From NCBI RefSeq assembly GCF_044430645.1, contig NZ_JAWUDN010000011.1, positions 60,969-124,968 of the forward strand: a stretch of DNA of 64,000 nucleotides, given 5' to 3'. The position numbers and the translations under genes were made by a program. The DNA is from Ewingella allii (GTDB taxonomy: Bacteria > Pseudomonadota > Gammaproteobacteria > Enterobacterales > Enterobacteriaceae). Positions within the stretch are counted from its first letter, which is position 1; the number at the start of each line of letters is the position of its first letter. The notes beneath the pieces were generated by a model. It worked only from the letters and a program-made list of their open reading frames with translations. It had not been told where the DNA came from and searched no databases. Positions 53,343 through 62,175 of this stretch are shown here, piece after piece.

Positions 53343-55193
53343 TTAGCCTCCCAGCTTACTCTTGTCACGCACTGCGCCTTTGTCGGCGCTGGTTGCCAGG
53401 CTGGCATAAGCGCGCAGCGCGAAGGAGACCACGCGCTCACGGCCGTGTGGAGTCCACGCCTGATCGCCACGGGCCAGTTCAGCTTCATGGCGCGCAGCCA
53501 GTTCGGCGGCTGGAACATCCAGCACCATGCTGCGGTTTGGAATGTCGATATCAATCATGTCGCCATCTTTCACCAGCGCAATCAGGCCGCCGCTGCCCGC
53601 TTCCGGAGAAACGTGGCCAATGGACAGACCTGAAGTACCGCCGGAGAAACGGCCGTCGGTGATCAGCGCACACTCTTTACCCAGACCCATCGATTTCAGG
53701 TAAGTGGTTGGGTAGAGCATCTCTTGCATGCCCGGCCCGCCTTTCGGCCCTTCGTAGCGAATCACCACCACGTCGCCAGACACCACTTTGCCGCCGAGAA
53801 TCGCTTCAACCGCTGTGTCCTGGCTTTCATACACTTTTGCCGGACCACGGAAGGTCAGGTTCGATTTATCCACGCCCGCCGTCTTAACGATACTGCCCGC
53901 CTCGGCCAAGTTGCCGTACAGAACGGCCAGTCCGCCGTCTTTGCTAAACGCGTGTTCCAGAGAACGGATACAGCCTTCCGCGCGGTCATCATCCAGCGTG
54001 TCCCAGCGGCAATCCTGCGAGAACGCCTGCGTGGTGCGAATGCCCGCCGGGCCTGCGCGGAACATTTTTTTCACCGCTTCGTCTTTGGTCAGCATGATGT
54101 CGTACTTATCCAAGGTCTCCGGCAGCGTCAGGCCGAGGATGTTTTTCACATCGCGATGCAGCAGGCCTGCGCGGTCCAGTTCGCCAAGAATAGCCAACAC
54201 GCCGCCCGCGCGGTGAACGTCTTCCATATGGTATTTCTGGGTGCTTGGTGCCACTTTGCAAAGATGCGGGACTTTGCGAGACAGGCGATCGATGTCGGTC
54301 ATGTCGAACTCGATCTCGCCTTCCTGCGCCGCAGCCAACAGGTGCAGAACGGTGTTAGTCGAGCCGCCCATCGCGATATCCAGCGTCATGGCGTTTTCGA
54401 AGGCGGCTTTGCTGGCAATGCTGCGCGGCAAGGCTGTCTCATCGTCTTTTTCGTAATAACGTTTGGTCAGTTCAACAATGCGTTGACCGGCGGTCAGGAA
54501 CAGCTCTTTACGATCAGCGTGGGTCGCCAACAGTGAACCATTACCCGGCTGGGACAGGCCCAGAGCTTCAGTCAGACAGTTCATGGAGTTGGCGGTGAAC
54601 ATGCCGGAACAAGAGCCGCAGGTCGGACAGGCTGAACGTTCGATTTGCTCACTGTCGGCATCGCTGACGTTCGGGTTCGCGCCCTGAATCATGGCGTCAA
54701 CCAGATCGAGCTTGATGATTTTGTCGGAAAGCTTGGTTTTACCGGCTTCCATCGGGCCGCCGGAAACAAAGATAACCGGAATGTTAAGGCGCAGAGACGC
54801 CATCAGCATTCCCGGGGTGATTTTGTCGCAGTTGGAAATACACACCATGGCGTCGGCGCAGTGCGCGTTAACCATGTATTCCACCGAGTCGGCAATCAAC
54901 TCACGCGAAGGCAGTGAATACAGCATGCCGCCATGACCCATGGCAATACCGTCATCGACGGCGATCGTGTTGAACTCTTTAGCAACACCGCCGGAGGCTT
55001 CGATTTGTTCGGCAACCAGTTTACCCAAGTCGCGCAGGTGCACGTGGCCCGGTACGAACTGGGTAAAGGAGTTTACAACGGCAATAATTGGCTTACCGAA
55101 ATCGTCATCGGTCATGCCGGTGGCACGCCATAAAGCGCGGGCGCCAGCCATATTACGGCCGTGAGTGGTGGTAGCGGAACGGTACTTAGGCAT
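53343..55193 (-). CDS. ilvD: dihydroxy-acid dehydratase
   Basis: A 616-residue Fe-S dehydratase for valine and isoleucine synthesis. The cluster cysteines lie in CISNCDKITPGMLMA and CGSCSGMFTANSMNC, and the C-terminal DGRFSGGTSGLSIGHVSPEAG is diagnostic. Length is identical to E. coli IlvD. It follows ilvE by 134 bases, a gap that contains a copy of the repeat family. Confidence 0.98.
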   Translation of the reverse strand: MPKYRSATTTHGRNMAGARALWRATGMTDDDFGKPIIAVVNSFTQFVPGHVHLRDLGKLVAEQIEASGGVAKEFNTIAVDDGIAMGHGGMLYSLPSRELIADSVEYMVNAHCADAMVCISNCDKITPGMLMASLRLNIPVIFVSGGPMEAGKTKLSDKIIKLDLVDAMIQGANPNVSDADSEQIERSACPTCGSCSGMFTANSMNCLTEALGLSQPGNGSLLATHADRKELFLTAGQRIVELTKRYYEKDDETALPRSIASKAAFENAMTLDIAMGGSTNTVLHLLAAAQEGEIEFDMTDIDRLSRKVPHLCKVAPSTQKYHMEDVHRAGGVLAILGELDRAGLLHRDVKNILGLTLPETLDKYDIMLTKDEAVKKMFRAGPAGIRTTQAFSQDCRWDTLDDDRAEGCIRSLEHAFSKDGGLAVLYGNLAEAGSIVKTAGVDKSNLTFRGPAKVYESQDTAVEAILGGKVVSGDVVVIRYEGPKGGPGMQEMLYPTTYLKSMGLGKECALITDGRFSGGTSGLSIGHVSPEAGSGGLIALVKDGDMIDIDIPNRSMVLDVPAAELAARHEAELARGDQAWTPHGRERVVSFALRAYASLATSADKGAVRDKSKLGG

Positions 55194-55257
55194 GCTCTAT
55201 TCACTCCAAATCAAGTCAATGTGCAGGTGACGCGATCGCCACCTGCCGTATTTCTTA

Positions 55258-55326
55258 TTTACCCTCAATCATTCGGGCTGCATCAAAGCGACCAACGCAG
55301 AGGCCGCCCGAAGGGTGACGGGTAAA
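55258..55326. repeat. intergenic palindrome, copy 4 (inside ilv operon, ilvE-ilvD)
   Basis: A 69-base element with ends TTTACCC and GGGTAAA, inner CGGGC/GCCCG and the words ATCATTCGGGCTGCAT, CCAACGCAG and CCGAAGGGTGACGGGTAA. On the minus strand it begins one base after the ilvE stop codon. It could form an RNA hairpin between two operon genes. Confidence 0.65.
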
Positions 55327-55327
55327 A

Positions 55328-56257
55328 TTATTGTGGGTTGATTGGATCCAACCAGCCCCATTTGTCTTCGGTTTTGCCGGTGAACAGGCCGAAGAATGCA
55401 TCCTGGATTTGTTTGGTCACTGGACCACGTTTGCCGATACCCACTTGGATGCCGTCAACGCTGCGAACTGGGGTGATTTCAGCCGCGGTACCTGACATGA
55501 AGACTTCGTCAGCCAGATACAGAGATTCACGAGACAGCACTTGTTCACGCACTTCCAGACCCATGTCTTTCGCCAGTTTGATGATGGCGTCGCGGGTGAT
55601 GCCCGGCAGTGCAGAAGAGGTGAATGGCGGCGTGAAGATAATGCCGTCTTTAACTTCAAACAGGTTTTCGCCCGCGCCTTCAGAAACATAACCGTGAACA
55701 TCCAGCGCGATGCCTTCCTGATAGCCGTGGCGGCGAGCTTCGCTACCGACCAACAGGGAAGAAAGATAGTTACCGCCCGCTTTCGCGGCAGTTGGGATGG
55801 TGTTGGCTGCGACGCGGTTCCATGAAGAAACCATCGCATCGATACCTTGCTCCAGGGCTTCTTCACCCAGATAGGCGCCCCAAGGGAACGCGGCGATGAT
55901 CACATCAGTTTTGTAACCATCCGGCGGGTTTACACCCATGCCGACATCACCAATGAACACTAGCGGACGGATGTATGCGCTCACCAGCTTGTTGGTGCGC
56001 AGGGTTTCGCGACAGGCTTCCATCAGCTCATCAACGCTCTGGCTGACTGGCATACGGTAGATCTTGGCTGAGTCATGCAGGCGCTGCATGTGTTCACGGT
56101 GACGGAACACCACTGGGCCTTTGTGGGAGTCGTAGCAACGAACGCCCTCAAAGACGGAGGTGCCGTAATGCAGTGCGTGTGACATTACGTGTACTTTCGC
56201 TTCCGCCCAAGGAACCATCTCGCCATTGAACCAAATGAAATCAGCTTTCTTCGTCAT
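55328..56257 (-). CDS. ilvE: branched-chain amino-acid aminotransferase
   Basis: A 309-residue class IV PLP aminotransferase, the last step for valine, leucine and isoleucine. Lys159 lies in NTIPTAAKAGGNYLSS; VMSHALHYGTSVFEGVRCYDSHKGP and the C-terminal SGTAAEITPVRSVDGIQVG are typical. The start at 56257 has GGAAAGAGAG upstream and restores the E. coli length (309); the in-frame ATG at 56332 lies in ilvM. It follows ilvM by 16 bases. Confidence 0.97.
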   Translation of the reverse strand: MTKKADFIWFNGEMVPWAEAKVHVMSHALHYGTSVFEGVRCYDSHKGPVVFRHREHMQRLHDSAKIYRMPVSQSVDELMEACRETLRTNKLVSAYIRPLVFIGDVGMGVNPPDGYKTDVIIAAFPWGAYLGEEALEQGIDAMVSSWNRVAANTIPTAAKAGGNYLSSLLVGSEARRHGYQEGIALDVHGYVSEGAGENLFEVKDGIIFTPPFTSSALPGITRDAIIKLAKDMGLEVREQVLSRESLYLADEVFMSGTAAEITPVRSVDGIQVGIGKRGPVTKQIQDAFFGLFTGKTEDKWGWLDPINPQ

Positions 56258-56273
56258 TCTCTCTTTCCTTAAC

Positions 56274-56537
56274 TTACGCGTTGGCGCGTATTTGTTGTGA
56301 TGTGTGCTGTTGGATCTCGACGCAGGCGACATCCATCAATTTGCGTAACTGTGAAGACAGTAAATCTACAGACCGCTGGCTGGCAACGGTCAATTCAATA
56401 TTTATGTTTTCCGCATTTATCATAGGAGTCATATTCATCGCGCACACCTGAAAACCACGGTGGCGAACAACGCGTAAAACCCGTTCTAACATTTCAGGGC
56501 GGAAGCGAGCTTGAATTGAGACGTTATGCTGCATCAT
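56274..56537 (-). CDS. ilvM: acetolactate synthase II small subunit
   Basis: An 87-residue ACT-domain regulatory subunit of acetolactate synthase II, paired with IlvG. The strand-turn block RFRPEMLERVLRVVRHRGFQVCAMNM and the length match E. coli IlvM (87). It overlaps ilvG by 4 bases (translational coupling gives near-equal amounts of both subunits). Confidence 0.95.
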   Translation of the reverse strand: MMQHNVSIQARFRPEMLERVLRVVRHRGFQVCAMNMTPMINAENINIELTVASQRSVDLLSSQLRKLMDVACVEIQQHTSQQIRANA

Positions 56538-58180
56538 GACATTTTCTCCAACATATTTTCGTTGCCTGCGCCTGGCGGCACCAGTGGCCAGACGTTCTGG
56601 CTTTCGTCGATGGAAACCTGAAGCAAATAAGGACCTTCACTATTGAAGAAAGCGTCCAAGGCGGCGTCGACTTGATCTTTACGGCTGATACGTTGGCCTG
56701 GGATATCAAACGCGCTGGCCAGCGTGACAAAATCGGGGTTATCAGAGAGGTTGGTTTCGCTATAACGTCCATCAAAGAACAGCTCCTGCCACTGTCGAAC
56801 CATGCCTAAACGCTGGTTATCCAACAGCAGGATTTTTAACGGCAACTGTTTTCGCTTGATGGTGCCCAGTTCCTGAACGTTCATCATGAATGAGCCGTCG
56901 CCAGAAACGCAGATAACCATGTCGTTCGGGCGAGCAACCTGCGCGCCAACCGCCGCGGGGATACCGAAGCCCATGGTGCCCAAACCACTGGAAGTGATGA
57001 AGTTTTCCGGGCGGCTGAACTGCATGTGCTGCGCCGTCCACATTTGGTGCTGACCGACGTCGGTGGTGACGACGGTTTCCGCCGATTTACGCTCGGAGAT
57101 CTGCTTGAGCAACAGCGGCGCAAAGATGGCATCGCCCGGATGGTCGTAGCGAGGCTCGCCCTGCACTTTTAGCGTCATCACGCGATCGCGCCAGCTGTGG
57201 ATAGACAGTGGCTGCTTCAAGGCGGGCAGCAAGGTTTTCAAATCGCCCTGCAATGCCACCTGGGCCTGACGCAATTTGTTCATCTCGGCAGGGTCGATAT
57301 CCATATGGATAACCGCGGCGTGTGGCGCGAAGGTGTTTAATTTGCCGGTAACGCGGTCGTCGAAACGGGCGCCGACGGCGATCAGCAAGTCGCATTCTTG
57401 TACGGCAAGATTGGCGGCTTTGGTGCCATGCATGCCTAACATGCCCAGATAGCACGGGTCGTTAGCATCTGGCGCGCCCAGGCCTTTAAGGGTGGCAACC
57501 GCAGGAATGCCGGTGGTGGCGATGAAATCACGCAGCGCCGGAACCGCCTGAGCGATGCCCACGCCGCCGCCAACGTACATCATCGGTTTTTGCGCGGCGG
57601 CAATCATGTCGTAGGCCTGTTGCAGCTCGGCGATTGGATGCGCAAACTGCTCTTCAACCGGTATCAAGTGTGGCGGCAATTCGCCCATCGCCAGCTGGAT
57701 ATCTTTAGGAATATCAATCAGAACAGGTCCTGGACGGCCACTGGTTGCGATAGCAAACGCGTCAGCCATGATTTCCGGCAGAGCGTCCAGCGACTCAACT
57801 AAAAAGCTGTGTTTGGTGCAGGCGAGAGACAAGCCTAAAACGTCGATTTCCTGAAAAGCATCAGTACCGATAAACGCCGAGCTAACCTGGCCGGTGATCG
57901 CCACCAGAGGAACGGAATCCATCAGCGCGTCAGCCAGACCGGTGATTAAATTCGTTGCGCCAGGCCCGGAAGTGGCGATGCATACGCCAACTTTCCCGGT
58001 GGAACGCGCGTAGCCAATGGCGGCCATCGCAGCGCCCTGCTCGTGTCGGCACAGTAGGTGTTCGACGCCACCGTCATACAATGCATCGTATACCGGCATA
58101 ATTGCTCCGCCTGGGTAGCCGAAAACCATATCGACCCCCTGTGCGCGCAATGCTTGTACTACCCACTGTGCTCCGGTCAT
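56534..58180 (-). CDS. ilvG: acetolactate synthase II large subunit (intact)
   Basis: A 548-residue TPP enzyme for valine/isoleucine synthesis. The catalytic Glu47 lies in CRHEQGAAMAA; the FAD and TPP regions (GDGSFMMNVQELGTIKRK) are intact. The reading frame is complete; E. coli K-12 carries a frameshift in this gene. The start at 58180 is set by AGGAG upstream; in-frame codons further upstream run through ilvX and the attenuator and are not coding. Confidence 0.97.
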   Translation of the reverse strand: MTGAQWVVQALRAQGVDMVFGYPGGAIMPVYDALYDGGVEHLLCRHEQGAAMAAIGYARSTGKVGVCIATSGPGATNLITGLADALMDSVPLVAITGQVSSAFIGTDAFQEIDVLGLSLACTKHSFLVESLDALPEIMADAFAIATSGRPGPVLIDIPKDIQLAMGELPPHLIPVEEQFAHPIAELQQAYDMIAAAQKPMMYVGGGVGIAQAVPALRDFIATTGIPAVATLKGLGAPDANDPCYLGMLGMHGTKAANLAVQECDLLIAVGARFDDRVTGKLNTFAPHAAVIHMDIDPAEMNKLRQAQVALQGDLKTLLPALKQPLSIHSWRDRVMTLKVQGEPRYDHPGDAIFAPLLLKQISERKSAETVVTTDVGQHQMWTAQHMQFSRPENFITSSGLGTMGFGIPAAVGAQVARPNDMVICVSGDGSFMMNVQELGTIKRKQLPLKILLLDNQRLGMVRQWQELFFDGRYSETNLSDNPDFVTLASAFDIPGQRISRKDQVDAALDAFFNSEGPYLLQVSIDESQNVWPLVPPGAGNENMLEKMS

Positions 58181-58182
58181 CG

Positions 58183-58233
58183 TTATTCTCCTGCCTTTTT
58201 GGGTTCTGCGCAGAATTTTATGCTGTTGCTCAT
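58183..58233 (-). CDS. ilvX: IlvX small protein
   Basis: A 16-codon ORF (MSNSIKFCAEPKKAGE) between the attenuator and ilvG, ending 2 bases before the ilvG start. E. coli IlvX is also 16 residues (MNNSTKFC...) at the same place; the shared start N-S-x-K-F-C supports homology. Its role is unknown. Confidence 0.75.
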   Translation of the reverse strand: MSNSIKFCAEPKKAGE

Positions 58234-58264
58234 TTTCTATTCTCGCCTCAATTTTGCTCTGACC

Positions 58265-58298
58265 AAAAAAAAACCCCGGACCTTTCGGTGCGGGGTTC
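58265..58298 (-). terminator. ilv operon attenuator
   Basis: On the minus strand AACCCCG...CGGGGTT with a T-run of nine lies 20 bases after the ilvL stop. It is the intrinsic terminator of the leucine/valine/isoleucine-codon attenuation mechanism. Confidence 0.9.
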
Positions 58299-58317
58299 TT
58301 TTCAGGTTCAGGCTTGT

Positions 58318-58419
58318 TTAATAAGCCTTTCTTCGTCCAAGTGCAGCCCCGCACGGTGGGATAATAATCACCACCACGCTAATCACGACTAGGCTAACTA
58401 CTAGGAGAAGGGCTTTCAT
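58318..58419 (-). CDS. ilvL: ilv operon leader peptide IlvL
   Basis: A 33-codon ORF, beginning MKALLLVVSLVVISVVVIII and ending GAALGRRKAY, with 6 Leu, 8 Val and 4 Ile codons. Ribosome stalling on these codons when the charged tRNAs are scarce would prevent formation of the attenuator at 58265-58298. It differs at a few residues from E. coli IlvL (32 residues) but keeps the VVISVVVIIIPPCGAALGR block. Confidence 0.93.
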   Translation of the reverse strand: MKALLLVVSLVVISVVVIIIPPCGAALGRRKAY

Positions 58420-58460
58420 TTTTGGTTTCTTAAATTCTTCTTACGAACGATTGCCTACAG

Positions 58461-58489
58461 AGTTATCACAGTCAGGTGTGATGTGACAA
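58461..58489 (-). promoter_or_regulatory. promoter of the ilvLXGMEDA operon
   Basis: TTGTCA, a 17-base spacer and ATAACT on the minus strand lie about 40 bases before the ilvL start, matching the position of E. coli ilvGp2. Confidence 0.7.
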
Positions 58490-58550
58490 CACTTTTCTTA
58501 GGTTATTACCTATAGCCTGCTTACCATTAACTCAAAAATAGTTAATCAAA

Positions 58551-59789
58551 TCAGGCATTCGTATGAACTTTCGCCCCAGATGATTTTATTTCACCAGAGA
58601 GCACTTTTCCGCGCGTATCACGTCCGAAGGAAACCAATACGGCAATGACGATGGCCACGGTTCCGGCCACAACGGCCATCGCTAAACCATAATTTTGGTC
58701 GTTGCTTTCCGCAATGTAGGCTTGCAAGGTGGCGTTGACAGACGCCAACAGGTTACCCAACTGGTAAACAAACCCCGGCAAGACCGCGCGGGTGTTAGCA
58801 GGCACCAGTTCGGTAAGATAACTCGGCACCACGCCCCACGCGCCCTGCACCATCAGCTGCATCAAGAACGCACCTAACCCAATGGTCCATACGCCACTTG
58901 AGAAGGCCCACAGCGGGATCACCGGAAGTGACAGTAAGGCCGCGATAATAATGGCTTTTTTACGCCCAATTTTTTCGGAAAGTGAGCCAAAGAAGATGCC
59001 GCCGATGATAGAAGCGATGGTGTAGCCAATCGCAATCAGGCTGACCGTATGGGCATCAAACCCGTGCTGAATTTTCAGGAAGGACGGATAGAGATCTTGA
59101 GTACCGTGGCTGAAGAAGTTGAAAGCCGCCATCAGCACCACCAGATAAACGCACAACTTCCAGTGAGATTTCAGCACTGGCATTAGCGCAGTGCTCTCTT
59201 TGCGCTCTCTGGCGGCCAGCCATACCGGTGATTCTTGAACTTTGAACCAGATGAATGGCAGCAGGAAAATCGGCACTGCGCCAATTACGAACATGCCTCT
59301 CCAGCCAACCATATTGGAGAACAGCCCGTACACCACCGCGGCCAGCAGATAACCAAACGGATAACCCGCCTGGAACACGCCGGACATAAATCCGCGAGAA
59401 CGGTCCGGGATGGTTTCCATCGCCAGTGAAGAAGCAACGCCCCACACACCGCCCATCGCCACGCCGTAAATCACTCTTAATACTAAGAAAACGGTCAGCG
59501 AAGGAGCCGCCGCAGTGCAAAGCTCAAACACCGAGAAGAAGGCGATATTGATCATCAATATCGGCTTACGACCATATTTCTCCGCAGCACGCCCAAACAG
59601 CAATGCCCCGATTGGCCTCACCGCGAGGGTCAGCAAGATGGCAAGAGTCACCTCTTTGATATCCACGGTAAAAGCCGTAGCAATGTCGCTGAGTAAGAAG
59701 ACGAGAATGAAGAAATCAAACGCGTCGAGCGTCCAACTTAAAAAACTGGCAATAGCGACATTACGCTGCCTGGAGGTCCAACCGAACAT
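58551..59789 (-). CDS. MFS transporter, carboxylate/sialate-symporter-like
   Basis: A 412-residue major-facilitator carrier with 12 membrane segments. The N-terminus FLSWTLDAFDFFILVFLLSDIA and the loop motif GRAAEKYGRKPILM place it in the sialate:H+ symporter-like branch (which also holds lactate/pyruvate carriers). Substrate cannot be told from sequence. The start at 59789 has AGGAAA upstream; an ATG 13 codons earlier (59828) is possible. It is inserted between the ilv leader and comM, genes that are adjacent in E. coli, and has no partner enzyme nearby. Confidence 0.8.
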   Translation of the reverse strand: MFGWTSRQRNVAIASFLSWTLDAFDFFILVFLLSDIATAFTVDIKEVTLAILLTLAVRPIGALLFGRAAEKYGRKPILMINIAFFSVFELCTAAAPSLTVFLVLRVIYGVAMGGVWGVASSLAMETIPDRSRGFMSGVFQAGYPFGYLLAAVVYGLFSNMVGWRGMFVIGAVPIFLLPFIWFKVQESPVWLAARERKESTALMPVLKSHWKLCVYLVVLMAAFNFFSHGTQDLYPSFLKIQHGFDAHTVSLIAIGYTIASIIGGIFFGSLSEKIGRKKAIIIAALLSLPVIPLWAFSSGVWTIGLGAFLMQLMVQGAWGVVPSYLTELVPANTRAVLPGFVYQLGNLLASVNATLQAYIAESNDQNYGLAMAVVAGTVAIVIAVLVSFGRDTRGKVLSGEIKSSGAKVHTNA

Positions 59790-60151
59790 GGTGTGTTTCC
59801 TATCCCGGAAAGTGTAGGGGGCGCTCATTGCTGTATCCGGAACAAATCAATGAGGCTGAAGCAATGTTAAACAAGAAAACGAAATGTTTATTTATTGTTA
59901 ATATCCAAATAAATTAAACACTCTGATTCAAAAACCAGCAAGATTATTAGTTTGCTAATTTGTTTCCAGATACCGCAAAGTGTTAACAGCTATTGCTCAA
60001 TTTGCGATCCCCCTCGCACTCTCTCCCTGCAAGTTCCCCCCTGAAAATTATGATTTCGAGCTGTGCTGGAGAGTCAGTCATCGCCTGATTCTTCGCCAGT
60101 CGATTGCGACATACTGCGTCCTTCACATGGCTTTGACGCAGGGAGATGCTG
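59790..60151. other. AT-rich gap between MFS gene and comM
   Basis: About 360 bases between divergent genes. The central part (59870-59960) is very AT-rich. It presumably holds both promoters. No gene, RNA or strong repeat was recognised. Confidence 0.6.
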
Positions 60152-61693
60152 ATGGCATTAGCAGTTGTTCACACCCGAGCCTCGCTTGGCGTGCAGGCTC
60201 CGGGCGTTTCGGTTGAGGTTCATATCAGCAATGGTCTACCCGCCCTGACGCTCGTTGGGCTGCCAGAAACGACGGTGAAAGAAGCGCGGGATCGAGTTCG
60301 CAGCGCCATTATCAACTGCGGGTTTACCTTTCCTGCCAAGCGCATCACCGTCAATCTGGCTCCCGCCGATTTGCCTAAGGAGGGTGGCCGGTATGACTTA
60401 TCCATCGCGCTAGCCATTCTCGTCGCTTCTGAGCAGCTTTCAGGGGATAAGTTGAATGAGTATGAGTTCGTGGGGGAGTTAGGGCTTTCAGGAGCGTTAC
60501 GCGGCGTAAATGGCGCTATCCCTGCTGCCTTGGAAGCTCAAAAAGAGGGCCGACGGTTAATCCTCCCCCAAGATAATCGGCAAGAGATGTCTCTGCTGGA
60601 GACGGGCATCGCCCAAGTCGCCGATCATCTTCTGCAGGTCTGCGCGTTCTTACAGGGGGAAGCGGATTTGTGCGACGTCGAGCGCGTCGAAGCCCCTGAT
60701 ATCTATGCGAATCAGCCCGACCTTGCTGACATCATTGGGCAGGAGCAATCCAAGCGAGCCTTAGAAGTGGCCGCCGCCGGTGGGCATAACCTGTTGCTGA
60801 TTGGCCCGCCGGGTACTGGGAAAACCATGCTGGCAAGCCGCCTGCCGGCGTTGCTTCCCCCCTTAAGCAATCAAGAAACCTTGGAGACAGCGGCAATAGC
60901 CAGTCTGGTCTACAACCCAGAAGAGAATGGGAATCTCTCACGCAGCCGCCCTTTCCGCGCTCCCCACCATAGTACCTCCATGAGTGCTTTGGTCGGCGGA
61001 GGCTCTTTGCCCCGCCCTGGCGAGATTTCGTTGGCACACAATGGTGTTCTGTTTCTTGATGAACTGCCGGAGTTCAAACGCAAAGTGCTCGATGCGCTGC
61101 GACAGCCCATGGAGTCAGGCGAGATCACCATCTCCCGCGCCCGTGCTAAGGTGCGTTATCCCGCCAGAGCGCAGCTCATTGCCGCCATGAATCCTAGCCC
61201 TACAGGCCATTACCAAGGGGTACATAACCGAACTCCCCCCCAACAGGTACTTCGTTATCTCAGCAGGCTTTCAGGCCCCTTTCTCGACCGTTTTGATTTA
61301 TCGATTGAAGTGCCGCTACTGCCACCGGGCGTTCTGAGTTTGCAAAGCCAAAGGTTAGGCTCTCGCGCCAAAGAGAGCAGCGCACAGGTGCGTGAGCGAG
61401 TGATCGATGCCCGTGAGCGCCAGTTGGCCCGAGCAGGGAAAATCAATGCGCACATGAGTAGCAGTGAAGTAGAAAAATTTTGTGAGCTTAAAAAGGAAGA
61501 TGCTGAATTTCTGGAAGGGGTGCTGCACAAGCTAGGATTATCGGTTCGGGCATGGCATCGCATTCTTAAAGTGGCGAGAACAATAGCCGATCTCAATAAT
61601 CAGGCTATGATTGAGAAAGCCCATATATCTGAAGCGCTAAGCTACAGATGTATGGATAGATTGCTGCTGAAGTTACACAAAAGCCTGGCATAA
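60152..61693 (+). CDS. comM: AAA+ ATPase ComM (YifB)
   Basis: A 513-residue Mg-chelatase-like AAA+ helicase that promotes branch migration during natural transformation. An N-terminal Lon-like domain (KEARDRVRSAIINCGFTFPAKRITVNLAPADLPKEGGRYDL, residues ~44-85) precedes the ATPase with GPPGTGKT near residue 215, LFLDELPEF, and AAMNPSPTGHY. The start at 60152 has GGGAG six bases upstream and matches E. coli YifB; the ATG at 60146 abuts that site. Confidence 0.94.
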   Translation: MALAVVHTRASLGVQAPGVSVEVHISNGLPALTLVGLPETTVKEARDRVRSAIINCGFTFPAKRITVNLAPADLPKEGGRYDLSIALAILVASEQLSGDKLNEYEFVGELGLSGALRGVNGAIPAALEAQKEGRRLILPQDNRQEMSLLETGIAQVADHLLQVCAFLQGEADLCDVERVEAPDIYANQPDLADIIGQEQSKRALEVAAAGGHNLLLIGPPGTGKTMLASRLPALLPPLSNQETLETAAIASLVYNPEENGNLSRSRPFRAPHHSTSMSALVGGGSLPRPGEISLAHNGVLFLDELPEFKRKVLDALRQPMESGEITISRARAKVRYPARAQLIAAMNPSPTGHYQGVHNRTPPQQVLRYLSRLSGPFLDRFDLSIEVPLLPPGVLSLQSQRLGSRAKESSAQVRERVIDARERQLARAGKINAHMSSSEVEKFCELKKEDAEFLEGVLHKLGLSVRAWHRILKVARTIADLNNQAMIEKAHISEALSYRCMDRLLLKLHKSLA

Positions 61694-61716
61694 AAAAACG
61701 GGGCAAAGCCCCGTTT
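61692..61716. terminator. bidirectional terminator between comM and maoP
   Basis: AAACGGGGC-AAA-GCCCCGTTT (9 bp) with a run of seven A upstream, which is a run of T for maoP on the minus strand; the plus-strand T-run is short (TTTCATT). Confidence 0.88.
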
Positions 61717-61718
61717 CA

Positions 61719-62057
61719 TTAATCATCGCTTTCCGTGTAATCTTCCACGGCGTCAGCTTGCGGCTTACCGCCAGACAACGTGTGGAATTTCTTCGGGCGA
61801 CGTGTGCGAGTAATGTATTTATTCCACACTTTTTCCGCTTCGGTTGCCGGATCACGGCTGCCGCGGCAGACCTCAAGAAAGAGCTTTTCTTCCTCGGTTG
61901 CAGGTTCGCGTTTTCCCAAGTCCAGCTCATTGAAAGCAAAGCCGTAACGTTCTAGCATTTGCGCTTCTTTAATGGTGAAATCGCCATGCCGGGAGAACCC
62001 GCGAGGGTAGTGTTTATTGTCAAAAAAACGATTTGTCGTGATGAAGCTTTCCGCCAT
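61719..62057 (-). CDS. maoP: macrodomain Ori protein MaoP (YifE)
   Basis: A 112-residue protein; all of NRFFDNKHYPRGFSRHGDFTIKEAQ, FNELDLGKREPATEEEKLF and KKFHTLSGGKPQADAVEDYTESDD match E. coli MaoP, which shapes the Ori macrodomain by acting with the nearby maoS DNA site. The start at 62057 (MAESFITTNRFF) has AGGAG upstream; the in-frame ATG 26 codons earlier was rejected. Divergent from hdfR. A possible maoS site in the gap could not be recognised by eye. Confidence 0.95.
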   Translation of the reverse strand: MAESFITTNRFFDNKHYPRGFSRHGDFTIKEAQMLERYGFAFNELDLGKREPATEEEKLFLEVCRGSRDPATEAEKVWNKYITRTRRPKKFHTLSGGKPQADAVEDYTESDD

Positions 62058-62175
62058 CTGACACGCTCCTAATTCTCTCATGGTCGTGCTGTTATGGCGC
62101 GGAGTATTAGATAGGCTTGACAATGTGTAAAACAAAACATTTAAATCTTAACGACAAAAAATATTGGAGATAGTT

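Noticed and set aside
53724..54536. 270-codon plus-strand frame inside ilvD
   Set aside because: Antisense shadow of a highly conserved gene; composition (Arg, Phe, His, Val rich) is typical of such mirror frames.
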